Positions 1 through 9,371 of a DNA stretch of 64,000 nucleotides are shown piece by piece. The stretch comes from Flaviramulus multivorans. Its GTDB lineage: Bacteria > Bacteroidota > Bacteroidia > Flavobacteriales > Flavobacteriaceae. The notes beneath the pieces were generated by a model. It searched no databases and was not told the DNA's origin. It was given only the letters and a program-made list of their open reading frames with translations. The position numbers and the translations under genes are program-made. The stretch covers positions 62,001 to 126,000 of the forward strand of contig NZ_JAKKDV010000002.1 of the NCBI RefSeq assembly GCF_021728415.1, written 5' to 3'. Positions within the stretch are counted from its first letter, which is position 1, and each line of letters begins with the position of its first letter.

Positions 1-3000
1 AAATACGTTTGCAGAATTCCACGATGGATCCGTTGCTAACGGAGCAGCAGGTGTTGTCGTTATTTGATATAAATAAGGAGCTGTACCATTACTTGCGATA
101 GCACTAATTACTCCAGAATTAGGGTTACAATTTGCGTTTTTATCAACCGTAGCCGAAATATCTAAATCTACAGCAGATTCGTTAATTTCAAAAATCACTG
201 AAGCAGATTCACAACCGTTATACGATCCTGTTCCATTTTCAGTAAAACGAATATAATATTGTCCAGGAGCTAAAGTCCCCGGAGTTGGCGTTGTTACTGT
301 TTCAGGCACTCCAAAAGTAACTGGTAAATTTGTTGGTCCATCAACAAGTACATGCGTAAATGCTGTAAATATTTCATAATCTACCGAAGTGGTAGTACTA
401 TCAAAATTATCAATAGTAAATGTAACACTACCATTATTTTCTCCTTGACAAATAACATTGTTTGGAACAACAGAAGATGTTAAAGGTGAAGCAGGTGCTA
501 TTGCTGAATCTGCTTGTTTAACATAATAACAGTCGGTAACTAAGTCGTGTACAACAAAAGTATAAACAACACCAGGTGTTAAATTTGTAAACGTTCTTGT
601 GTCACCACCGGGTAAATCAGGTGGTAAAAAAGTAGATGTATATGGTGCAAAATTAAATTCTAAAATACCAAACTCGTAACTACCACTACCAACCGCTGAT
701 ATAGCTTGTACAGTAGCAGTTCCTCCTGTGGTACAATCTGGTACTACAGTAGTAACATCAATCAATAAATCTGATGGTGGCGAAGCAATTACAATTTGTT
801 GAGCTAAGCTACAACCATTTGCATCAACAACATTTACAGTATAAGTTCCGTAATTAATAATATTAAACGTATGGTCTTCATTGGTTGCTGCGGCATATGG
901 GTTTCCAGGAATAACATCACCAAAATTATTTGTAATATAATATGTAAAAGGAATTGTGCCTCCTGTTACATTTTCAACCGTAATAGAACCTAAACTAGAA
1001 CCTCCAGGATTACTACAAGTAATATCAACTTTTGATAAATCGAAAGCTATAGGGCTTGGTTCATTAATGGTTATTGTTTCTACATCCGTACAAGATTTTG
1101 AATCCGTTAAGGTAATAGTATAATTACCAGCAGGCAATCCTGATGTTTGAGTACCGTAATCTGTTGCTGTCGTATTGTTGAATACATTCAACACAAATGC
1201 AGGCGTTCCTACACTATTATTAATTGTAATTTGAATTGCCGCATTACTATCACCATTACATAAAATAGGTTGCGTTTGTACAACAGAAATTATTTCGGGT
1301 AATGTAATAGCGTTTATAGTTTGAACTCCGGATTCAACAGTACAACCATTGGCATCTGTTATTAAAAATTGATAGGTTCCATCTGCTGTCGCCGTATGAG
1401 TAAATGATGACCCTGTTACTGAAGTTGAACTTCCGTAGCCTCCGCCATTAAACGATACTTGATAATTAAAAGGAGCAGTTCCTCCAGTAATTATTGCTGA
1501 AATAGTCCCATCTGGTGATGCAGTACAATCTAAATCCTTTGTTATTACCATACTCACTCTTATAGGTGGTAATGGCGGAATAGTATAAGACTCAACATAT
1601 GTACAATTGTTTGCATCTCGTACTTCAAACGTATAAGTGTTAGGTGATAAACCTGCAAAAATATTTGAGGTTTGATATGCTGTAGTTGACGGTGAAATAA
1701 TTCGGTATTCTAAAGGTAATGTTCCTCCCGTTGTTGTAATAGTAACATCAGAAGTCAGTGCGGGACAAGTTACAGGTGTACTACTAAAATCTAAATCTGT
1801 TGGTGGATTTAACGGATCAATCGTTATTGGAGCTGTTAAAAATGTACAGATATTAGCATCTCTAATAGTTACCGTATATGTACCATCTGTTAATCCCGTA
1901 AAAGTTGTTCCTGTTTGAAAATTAACCCCATCAATACTATATTCATATGGAGGCGTTCCTCCTGAAACAGCAGAAACAGTTATAACACCATTTGTAGTAC
2001 ATGTATATGGTGTCGTTAAAGTTGCTGTACCATCAATTGCTGTTGCTGCTGTAATGGTAACAGGTTGAGGTGCTGTAGTACAAACATCTGTTCCGGCTGT
2101 ATATCTTACTATAACATCATAGTTTCCAGCCGATAAGCCTGAAAATACAGGTGAACTTAAATACGTAACACCATTATCTATACTGTATTCTAAAGAATTT
2201 CCGTTTGGATTCGTTACGTTAATATTTATACTACCAGAATTCGTTTCATCAGAACATAATATGTTAGTTTGAGACACGTTAAAATCTGGTGGTAATGTTG
2301 CATCAACGTTAATAGAAACATCTACTGAACAGTTATTTGAATCAACAACTGTAATATTATAAACTCCAGCTGTTGGTACATTTACTATTGGTGTACCTTG
2401 GAAAACCGTTGTACTATTAACAAAATAATAATATGGTGGTGTTCCTCCTGAAGGATAAACCGTGATTTCCCCATCAGTACATGTTAATGGTTTTGTTAGT
2501 GCTGCTGTTGCTTCTAATAAAGGAGGATTGATAATCTCGATATCTCCTGAGTATACACAACCATCTTCTGTGGAAACATTAATAGTATAAGTCCCTGCAT
2601 TTAAATTACTAAATGTATAGTTATTTGGTGTAATGGGACCTACACTATTTACAAGTGTTGCACCGTCATAAATTGAAAAGAAATACTGCGGACGAACATC
2701 ATTTGCTGCAATTGAGACACTGCCCAATTCATCATGACATAGCGGTTGAGTAACAATCGTTGAAACCGTGAAATCCCTATCCCTTATTTGTACATCAGGA
2801 ACACTGAAAATACATGGATTTGGTGAAACACCTATTTGTCTAATATAAACGTTATAGAGTCCTGCAGTTGTTACTGAAAACACATTACTAGTTTGATAGT
2901 TTGTACCATCAATACTATACTCATAGCCACTAGGTACACCACCAACAGTAATCTCACCTGGTGTAGTACAATAAATATCTCTTGAGGTTACCGTAGGAAT

Positions 3001-5142
3001 TAATAAGTTAGTATAAACATTAAAATAAAACTGATTAAAACACCCACCAGTATAATTTAAAGTTAATCTATATTGTCCAGAAGTATCAATAGTAAAATCT
3101 GGACCTGTAGCAACTTGATTCCATGTACATGCTGAGTCTTCATTAGCACAATCTTGATTAGCGACTGCGGCACAACTCGATTCATCTAGTTTTTCCCATA
3201 TTATTGATGTCGTGTCAGTTATTCCAGTTTGTATAAACCTTGAATCGTTAGCTCCACATAAATAAAAATTTGGCAACTCTTTTCCATCATTAGGGCAAAT
3301 AACTACTTCATCTGCAAATGGAATTAATGGGTTCGTTACGCCTGCTCCAAAAGTAACAACATCGAATTGTTGATCTATGGATTGACACGGAGCTGTTGCT
3401 GTGTTATGCACATAATATGTTCCAGTACTCGAAACGGTAATAGATTGCGTTGTTCCTATTACAGGTGTTCCTGAAGGACTTGTAGACCATGAGTATGAAT
3501 CATAACCATCACCAGCTGTTAATGTAACACTTGACCCACATAGTATAACTTCTTCAGTAAAATCACAATTTAGGTCTGCCAAAAAGTTAGTAGCGCCAGG
3601 GGTAAGTAAACATCCTGTATTAGTTGCAAAACTTGGGTCGTCTGATATCGTAAATGTAGGGTTTATTGTTCCTTGATAGGTTGCATATGCTTGATTATTT
3701 ATAACATTTGAACAAGCGTCATTTAGCAAGCTACAAGACGATACTACAGTTACCATAAAACGAATTTCTGTAACGGGATCGTTTTCTTCAACAATTGACC
3801 TGTCGATACTAAAAATAATTTCTTTAGTAGTAGGATTATAACTCTGAACGGTTACTCCTGGTGGTAAAACACCTAAATCTGTAGGGTAGTTAAAAACAAT
3901 GTTTTCCGGAAGAATATCTCTAATAGTTAAATTTGTAGCATCATCGTTACCTGTATTTTGAAAACCAATGGTGTAATAAAGTTCATCACCAAGATTTACT
4001 AATTGTCCTCCAATATCATTACCAAATTCATCTTCAACAATTTTGGTTAACACAATATTTGGTGCAATTATTTCAATAGCGAAGGCACTAAAATAATAGT
4101 AATAAATATCTAATGTACTTCCTAAACTAATGGTTGCCGAAGTAGCACCATTGGCTATTAGTGTATTGCCAGGATTAGGAATAGGTATAATACCTGCATC
4201 AAATCCAAGGGTATTAGATCCGTCAGGATTTCTTGTTGTAAACAACTCTGGTGTATTTGTTGCTGGGTCTATATAAGAAACCGTACTATTGAAGAAATTA
4301 TTACCTGGTCTGATTACCGTTCCCGCATTATTAGTTGCATCAATGGTAGTACCATTCAAACGTAAATAATCACCTGTATATCTCCTATCACCTTCGATTG
4401 TACTAAACGCAAAATTAGCTCTTACGGGACCTGTTGGAATCGTAGTAAAGCCAGAAACTGGAAATGTTTCACTTATAGTACTTGTTATTTTTGTAAACCC
4501 ATCAAAAGAGGTTATATATTTACTTGGTAAAAGAGGATCTTCATAAACTATAAAAAGCGACCAACCTGCTGAAAGTCCTTCAGAATTTGGTTTAGGTCCA
4601 ACTAATGATGAGATATTAGCCACTGCATAAGTACCTTCAGGGTCTGCTAAAGCTGTAACCATACTGGTTACATCATGGTAATAAACATAAGTGTTGGAAT
4701 TATTGTTATTTGCCGCATTTTGAAAATATACCTCAGTACCAGTTATATCAACATAATTCCCTCCAGGAACTTTAAATTTAATTTCCGAAATAGGGTCTGA
4801 TCCGTTTACTACGGCGCTCCAGTATAATCCTGCATAAACTATTTGGTAACAGTTTACATCGTTTGGTACATCTAAATCTGCTGTACTAGAGTTAAACGTT
4901 GTAGCATCACTATCAACATCTACATATACGGCCGCATCAATTCTATCATTTGTATCCGTGCCATTATAAGGATCTGTGACGTGAAGTCCTACGTTACTGT
5001 TCCCTATCAAAAGGATATCTCCTTTAATTGCCTCGTCGTATCTAGGAGAAAATGGAACAAGGTTTTGCCCCATCATGCTGCCAAAGCATAATAAAAAAAC
5101 TAAAACAACAAGCAATTTGTTAGCAAAAGTAGTTTTTTCCAT
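1..5142 (-). CDS. Giant SprB-repeat gliding/adhesion surface protein (3' end outside window)
   Basis: The frame is open from the ATG at 5142-5140 to base 1, giving 1,714 residues so far; the C terminus lies outside the window. A signal peptide (MEKTTFANKLLVVLVFLLCF) is followed by a non-repetitive N-terminal region, then a DUF11-like domain around 4070-3780 (GDELYYTIGFQNTG, LTIRDILPENIVF). From about 3000 to the edge come roughly twelve divergent repeats of about 75-85 residues of the SprB type, each with a conserved Cys after the first strand and motifs such as GGTPPYEYSIDG and GLTDGTYTVTIRDANIC. SprB proteins are mobile surface adhesins exported by type IX secretion that drive gliding in Flavobacterium. 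The PorP/SprF gene just upstream in the same direction supports this role. A C-terminal type B sorting domain would be expected beyond the window. It could be an SprB paralogue rather than SprB itself. Confidence 0.88.
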   Translation of the reverse strand, partial: MEKTTFANKLLVVLVFLLCFGSMMGQNLVPFSPRYDEAIKGDILLIGNSNVGLHVTDPYNGTDTNDRIDAAVYVDVDSDATTFNSSTADLDVPNDVNCYQIVYAGLYWSAVVNGSDPISEIKFKVPGGNYVDITGTEVYFQNAANNNNSNTYVYYHDVTSMVTALADPEGTYAVANISSLVGPKPNSEGLSAGWSLFIVYEDPLLPSKYITSFDGFTKITSTISETFPVSGFTTIPTGPVRANFAFSTIEGDRRYTGDYLRLNGTTIDATNNAGTVIRPGNNFFNSTVSYIDPATNTPELFTTRNPDGSNTLGFDAGIIPIPNPGNTLIANGATSATISLGSTLDIYYYYFSAFAIEIIAPNIVLTKIVEDEFGNDIGGQLVNLGDELYYTIGFQNTGNDDATNLTIRDILPENIVFNYPTDLGVLPPGVTVQSYNPTTKEIIFSIDRSIVEENDPVTEIRFMVTVVSSCSLLNDACSNVINNQAYATYQGTINPTFTISDDPSFATNTGCLLTPGATNFLADLNCDFTEEVILCGSSVTLTAGDGYDSYSWSTSPSGTPVIGTTQSITVSSTGTYYVHNTATAPCQSIDQQFDVVTFGAGVTNPLIPFADEVVICPNDGKELPNFYLCGANDSRFIQTGITDTTSIIWEKLDESSCAAVANQDCANEDSACTWNQVATGPDFTIDTSGQYRLTLNYTGGCFNQFYFNVYTNLLIPTVTSRDIYCTTPGEITVGGVPSGYEYSIDGTNYQTSNVFSVTTAGLYNVYIRQIGVSPNPCIFSVPDVQIRDRDFTVSTIVTQPLCHDELGSVSIAANDVRPQYFFSIYDGATLVNSVGPITPNNYTFSNLNAGTYTINVSTEDGCVYSGDIEIINPPLLEATAALTKPLTCTDGEITVYPSGGTPPYYYFVNSTTVFQGTPIVNVPTAGVYNITVVDSNNCSVDVSINVDATLPPDFNVSQTNILCSDETNSGSININVTNPNGNSLEYSIDNGVTYLSSPVFSGLSAGNYDVIVRYTAGTDVCTTAPQPVTITAATAIDGTATLTTPYTCTTNGVITVSAVSGGTPPYEYSIDGVNFQTGTTFTGLTDGTYTVTIRDANICTFLTAPITIDPLNPPTDLDFSSTPVTCPALTSDVTITTTGGTLPLEYRIISPSTTAYQTSNIFAGLSPNTYTFEVRDANNCTYVESYTIPPLPPIRVSMVITKDLDCTASPDGTISAIITGGTAPFNYQVSFNGGGYGSSTSVTGSSFTHTATADGTYQFLITDANGCTVESGVQTINAITLPEIISVVQTQPILCNGDSNAAIQITINNSVGTPAFVLNVFNNTTATDYGTQTSGLPAGNYTITLTDSKSCTDVETITINEPSPIAFDLSKVDITCSNPGGSSLGSITVENVTGGTIPFTYYITNNFGDVIPGNPYAAATNEDHTFNIINYGTYTVNVVDANGCSLAQQIVIASPPSDLLIDVTTVVPDCTTGGTATVQAISAVGSGSYEFGILEFNFAPYTSTFLPPDLPGGDTRTFTNLTPGVVYTFVVHDLVTDCYYVKQADSAIAPASPLTSSVVPNNVICQGENNGSVTFTIDNFDSTTTSVDYEIFTAFTHVLVDGPTNLPVTFGVPETVTTPTPGTLAPGQYYIRFTENGTGSYNGCESASVIFEINESAVDLDISATVDKNANCNPNSGVISAIASNGTAPYLYQITTTPAAPLATDPSWNSANVF

Positions 5143-5456
5143 AAGCAGGTTATTTTTTGTTTCTTCATAATTGGGGGATTAAGAAGAAAATATTTAGTTA
5201 GTTTAGTTACATTTAATTTGTAGTCATATCACTACAACGAATTTCCTTCGTCTAAATTTAATGTTTTTAAACGGGTTAAATATCGTGAAAATTTTTGTAT
5301 AAATAATAAAGTGAAGGTATAAATTAAGCTGTTTATCGACGAAATGATACTTTAATCTTAATTTAAAAATATATTTGTAGTCATTTACATACGTTATTTG
5401 TAATAAATGCTTAAAATCTATCAAAAAATTAATTTATTTATAGCAGATAGCCAATA
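5143..5456. other. 314-bp intergenic leader between PorP/SprF gene and adhesin gene
   Basis: I see no convincing gene here; a 66-codon minus-strand frame (5224-5424) has low-complexity Phe/Tyr/Lys composition and no recognisable domain. The stretch holds an 11-bp direct repeat, TTTGTAGTCAT, at 5217-5227 and 5373-5383. The first copy lies in an inverted repeat, TGTAGT (5219-5224) and ACTACA (5231-5236). It is the 5' leader region of the giant adhesin and may carry its own promoter or regulatory sites, but I found no clean TAnnTTTG box. Confidence 0.5.
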
Positions 5457-7754
5457 TTAATTCTCTATTTTCACCATCGACATTTGACTATCTAATGGGT
5501 TATTGCTTTTAGATTGCAATGCTCTTGACGCACTTTCTACGTCATCAAATTTCTGATAATAGATATAATATTTGCTAGTTTTAACATCAAAGAAGAAATC
5601 AATGTTTGCTTTTCCTGATGCCACAGCTTTTGTTAAAAAGTCATCTCTTTTTGCAACGTCGCTATGAACTGCCAACACTAAATAGTAACCGCTATCTGCA
5701 TTAGATACGTCGTTAACAATTTGAATATTATTAGTGTTTCGTTCTTCACCAAAATCAAAATCTTCAATTTCATAAGGCACTGATTGAACTGTTGTGTTTT
5801 GCTTTATAACGTTTAATGCCGCTCTATCTTTAGCATATCTTACTTCTTCATTATCGTAAGCCGCACGTTTTATTCTACGTTTTCTTTCAAATTCTGTTGC
5901 AACTTTAATGGTTTCCAACGTTGATAGTAAATTCTCTTTAGTTTGTAAAGCTTGTAGCTGTTCTGATTTTAAAGATTGTATTGCATTTAAGTAATACGCA
6001 TTAACGTCATCTTCTTTATCTGAAACGTTTTTAAGTCTTTCATTATATAATCTTTCCAATTCTGTAATCTTGTCATTCTGTGATTTTATAACATCATCTA
6101 TCTCGACTTTTAACGATTCTAAAATAGCATTTTCAGCAGTAACACTCTTAAAAGGTTTAGGCGCTTTGTAAATACCTTGTTCACTTAAATCATTTTCTTC
6201 TTTTAAGTCATTAAGATCTTGTTGTCTAATATCTACAGCATCTCTTAATCGGTTCAACAAGTTTTGTTGTTCAATTTTAGAATTATTCGTAAGCTTTGTT
6301 AGACTCTCCATTACCAATGCTTCACGATCTCTCGCTATTGGTACTAAAACGCCATCCAGTTGAACGGTATCAATACGCTTCTCAGCTTCTTCCCTAACCC
6401 TAGTTTCTTCTGCTAATCGTATAGCCTCAGCTTCTGCCTCTGCCTTCGCTTTATTTTCGGCTTCTAATTGTGCTTGAGCCGCTTCTTGTTGTTGCCTTGC
6501 TTGTTCTTCGGCTGCAGCTTTAGCTTGGGCTTCTTCTGCTAAACGCTGTGCTTCCGCCTCAGCCTTTTCTAAGTTTTCTCTTTCAATTCTAGCCTGTTCT
6601 TCAGCCGCTGCTTTTGCCTGCGTCTCTTCTTCTGCTAACAGTTTAGCAGCAGCTTCTTCTTTGGCTTTATTTTCTGCTTCAATTTTTGCTTGTTCATCTG
6701 CGCTCACTTCATTTAAAACAACATCGGCTTCTTTCTTATCTACAGTTGTTTTCGGTTTATTAATTGGTCTACGAGCTGAAACGGTAGGCCTTTTATCTTG
6801 AATAAGTAATGCTTGCTCGTCATCATCACCACTATAGTTATATCGATATCTATTTTTAAATTTATAAGCTAATGCAATTTCGTGCGAATTTCCAAAACTT
6901 GATAAATTACCTATTGCCTTTTCGTAATTATATTCTAAAGCTATTTGACTAGTAATATTTAACCCTAAACCTCCTGAGGCACCGTATAAAGTATTATAAC
7001 CAACTTGTGCCCAAATACCTTTAGGTACTGTAACCATAATTAGTCCTGAAATAATGGTTTTATCTTTTTTAAATTCTGATTGTATTAATGTTGAAAACTT
7101 ACTTTCATCAAAAAAACCTCGACTATTCATATAACCTGTATACATAACATGCCCTTGAATACCTTGCTCTGGATTTTCTTCAATCATTTTCGAATTGGTG
7201 AAGTTATAAGACACTACATTGTTTATTGAAATACCAAAATCGAAAAATTCTGTACCATAGTTAATTCCAGGATTTAAAGTAATTATGGTATTTGATGGTA
7301 TATTTTGTAAAGATGGGTCTGGAAAATTTGTAATGACTTTGCCCTCGTTAATTCCGCTTTTATAAACACCTAAATTTGTTCCAAAGGTTAAATTTTGGTC
7401 GTTATCCAAAACTACATTGTATGCAAAATTAACTACACCTCCAAAGGTTGTTAATACGCCATAATTTTGCTGAAATAAGCCTAAGCCTATACCCATGTTT
7501 TCTTTAAACCTTCCTGAGTAACCAAACAAATATGTTTGAGGAGCATCATCAAACTGTACCCATTCTCTTTTATTAGTAAAACTAATGTATCTATTTTGCT
7601 CTCTAACAAAACTAAACGTTGGGTTTATAGCATATCTATTAAATTTTAAAGAATTCCTAACTGGTAAATCCAACGCAACTACCCCATTTTCTTGAGTATG
7701 GAATTGCTGTATTGTAATGAAAAATAAAACTATATATAGTAGATATTTCTTCAT
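5457..7754 (-). CDS. PorP/SprF-family T9SS outer-membrane protein with long coiled-coil and SPOR-like C-terminal extension
   Basis: The protein has 765 residues. A signal peptide (MKKYLLYIVLFFITIQQFHT) is followed by a PorP/SprF-type beta-barrel to about residue 300, recognisable from NRYAINPTFSFVREQNR, GIGLGLFQQNYG and the final strand EIALAYKFKNRY. A Pro/Arg-rich linker leads into an Ala/Glu/Lys-rich segment (about 350-460) and a second charged helical stretch (about 480-660). The last 75 residues (GYYLVLAVHSDVAKRDDFLTKA onward) resemble a SPOR-type fold. PorP/SprF proteins are usually about 300-350 residues and pair with a T9SS cargo; SprF is needed to display SprB. The gene starts 1 nt after the type B protein and precedes the giant adhesin, so it probably anchors or exports that adhesin. 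The extension could span the periplasm or contact peptidoglycan; that part is inference. Confidence 0.87.
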   Translation of the reverse strand: MKKYLLYIVLFFITIQQFHTQENGVVALDLPVRNSLKFNRYAINPTFSFVREQNRYISFTNKREWVQFDDAPQTYLFGYSGRFKENMGIGLGLFQQNYGVLTTFGGVVNFAYNVVLDNDQNLTFGTNLGVYKSGINEGKVITNFPDPSLQNIPSNTIITLNPGINYGTEFFDFGISINNVVSYNFTNSKMIEENPEQGIQGHVMYTGYMNSRGFFDESKFSTLIQSEFKKDKTIISGLIMVTVPKGIWAQVGYNTLYGASGGLGLNITSQIALEYNYEKAIGNLSSFGNSHEIALAYKFKNRYRYNYSGDDDEQALLIQDKRPTVSARRPINKPKTTVDKKEADVVLNEVSADEQAKIEAENKAKEEAAAKLLAEEETQAKAAAEEQARIERENLEKAEAEAQRLAEEAQAKAAAEEQARQQQEAAQAQLEAENKAKAEAEAEAIRLAEETRVREEAEKRIDTVQLDGVLVPIARDREALVMESLTKLTNNSKIEQQNLLNRLRDAVDIRQQDLNDLKEENDLSEQGIYKAPKPFKSVTAENAILESLKVEIDDVIKSQNDKITELERLYNERLKNVSDKEDDVNAYYLNAIQSLKSEQLQALQTKENLLSTLETIKVATEFERKRRIKRAAYDNEEVRYAKDRAALNVIKQNTTVQSVPYEIEDFDFGEERNTNNIQIVNDVSNADSGYYLVLAVHSDVAKRDDFLTKAVASGKANIDFFFDVKTSKYYIYYQKFDDVESASRALQSKSNNPLDSQMSMVKIEN

Positions 7755-7755
7755 A

Positions 7756-9195
7756 TTATTTAACCACAGTTATAGAACCTTTTCTAGTTTTATTATCCGC
7801 TGTTTTTATTATATAGTAGTAAACCGGGTTTACATCTTTAAAGTCTAATTGATTTTCTGGCCAATTATTAAGGTAATCGTTTGTTTTATGTACAATCTCT
7901 CCTTGGGATGAAATAATGCTAACCTCTGCATTAGCTCCATTAACATACTCTTGTGGAATAACCCAAGTATCATTTAATCCATCTCCATTAGGACTAATTA
8001 AATTGGGAATATTTGATACATTTGGAAAAGCTTCACGTACTATAAACATAAATTCGGTAGAGGCTATACAACCACTTGTTTGGGATATAACAACTTTGTA
8101 GTTTCCTGTTTGTGTTGCTTCATAACTGTTATTTATTTCACCAGAGATTAGTGTGCCATTTAAATACCATTCAAATTCAGGATTTATAGCATCGGTTGTT
8201 ACTGTAGCGACAAGTGTTTCGCCTTCATCAATAGTGTTATTCTCTGGTACATCTATACTACTGGAAAAACCACTGTTTTCTAAATCTATAGAAGCACTTA
8301 TTGAGCAACCTCCTAAATCTATAGTTACCGAGTATTTACCAGGTTCGTTTGTTTCATACATTTGACTAGTTGCTCCCGAAATAGCCACACCTTCTTTATA
8401 CCATTGATAAGAATTACCATTAATTGCACTTAAGGTAGTCGCCCCTTCACTGGAACAATATGGATTCCCTAGACTAGAACTTATTTCTGATGAAGTACTA
8501 GATGTGGATTCACTAATCGTTACACGATTTGAGTACGAATTTGATGTACATGTACCATAATTAGTTTCTACAAAATAAGTTCCTGGTTGGTTTACTGATA
8601 AGCTCTCACCCGAGGCAATAAATACTGATGTTGTTTGACTTGTTTCTTTATACCAATTAAATGTTAAAGATGGATATTGTAAAGGCGAATCATTGTCTCC
8701 CGTTCCAGGATTATCAATAGTTAGCAAATAACTTCCGCCGGAACAATAAGCTGCTGTAGAAATTAAATTATTTATTGAAAATGGCGTGTCTTGAATTTTA
8801 TAGTAAGCTGCGAAAGCATCAGATGGTGTGCTGGTTGCCACAGGCGAGGTGCTTTTTATTCTAATTTTATAAGCTTCTCCTGAGGTTGATATCGGTATTG
8901 AAAAACTTAATGTTGCTGGTGATGTTGTTACTGAACCTTGAGCTGAAGTATATAAAACTGTAGGTGTTGCAAAGCTTCCCGCATCGTCTGATAACTCAAC
9001 TATAAATTGATTTGTTCCTGTAATTCCTGACTCTGGTGAAAACGAAAATGTTACGTTATACGTATTAAATGAAGGACTAGCACAAGCTTGTGTAAATCCT
9101 AAACTAGGTTTACTAATTACTATTTGCGCATTTGTATTTACAGTTACACAAAAAATAAAAAAAACAACAACTTTAGTAATAGTAAAGTTTCTCAT
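7756..9195 (-). CDS. Secreted Ig-like protein with type B T9SS (gliding-associated) C-terminal domain
   Basis: The protein has 479 residues. It has a signal peptide (MRNFTITKVVVFFIFCVTVN) and then Cys-containing Ig/PKD-like beta domains, with repeated NSYQWYKEG- and FEWYLNGT-type strands. The last 90 residues are a CHU_C/type B sorting domain: IPNLISPNGDGLNDTWVIP, a central strand (VSIISSQGEIV), and an ending KTADNKTRKGSITVVK. Such domains direct secretion by the type IX system and usually pair with PorP/SprF proteins. It is the first gene of the run that continues into the PorP/SprF gene 1 nt later, which suggests co-transcription and a shared machine. The ligand is unknown. Confidence 0.88.
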   Translation of the reverse strand: MRNFTITKVVVFFIFCVTVNTNAQIVISKPSLGFTQACASPSFNTYNVTFSFSPESGITGTNQFIVELSDDAGSFATPTVLYTSAQGSVTTSPATLSFSIPISTSGEAYKIRIKSTSPVATSTPSDAFAAYYKIQDTPFSINNLISTAAYCSGGSYLLTIDNPGTGDNDSPLQYPSLTFNWYKETSQTTSVFIASGESLSVNQPGTYFVETNYGTCTSNSYSNRVTISESTSSTSSEISSSLGNPYCSSEGATTLSAINGNSYQWYKEGVAISGATSQMYETNEPGKYSVTIDLGGCSISASIDLENSGFSSSIDVPENNTIDEGETLVATVTTDAINPEFEWYLNGTLISGEINNSYEATQTGNYKVVISQTSGCIASTEFMFIVREAFPNVSNIPNLISPNGDGLNDTWVIPQEYVNGANAEVSIISSQGEIVHKTNDYLNNWPENQLDFKDVNPVYYYIIKTADNKTRKGSITVVK

Positions 9196-9294
9196 ACGGT
9201 ATTATTTTTTAATAAATAAAACGACTAGAAACAATTATATTTTCACCTTATAAGTTGCTATTTTTCACCTATATAATAATTGTAGATTAAACAC

Positions 9295-9332
9295 TAAAAT
9301 TTCCACATTGACTTTACAATAAGGAAATTTTA
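9295..9332. repeat. Inverted repeat between beta-helix gene and T9SS operon
   Basis: TAAAATTTCC (9295-9304) and GGAAATTTTA (9323-9332) form perfect 10-bp arms around an 18-bp spacer. It lies 40 bp past the stop of the beta-helix gene and about 100 bp upstream of the type B protein start. It lacks a T-tract on the minus strand, so an operator or weak terminator are both possible. Confidence 0.45.
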
Positions 9333-9371
9333 GAGATTTGGGGCGCTTTATTTAACTAATAAAATTTTTAT

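Noticed and set aside
5224-5424. 66-codon minus-strand frame in the adhesin leader
   Set aside because: Composition is Phe/Tyr/Lys low-complexity from AT-rich DNA, with no signal peptide, helix or relative I know; it also spans the repeat sites.
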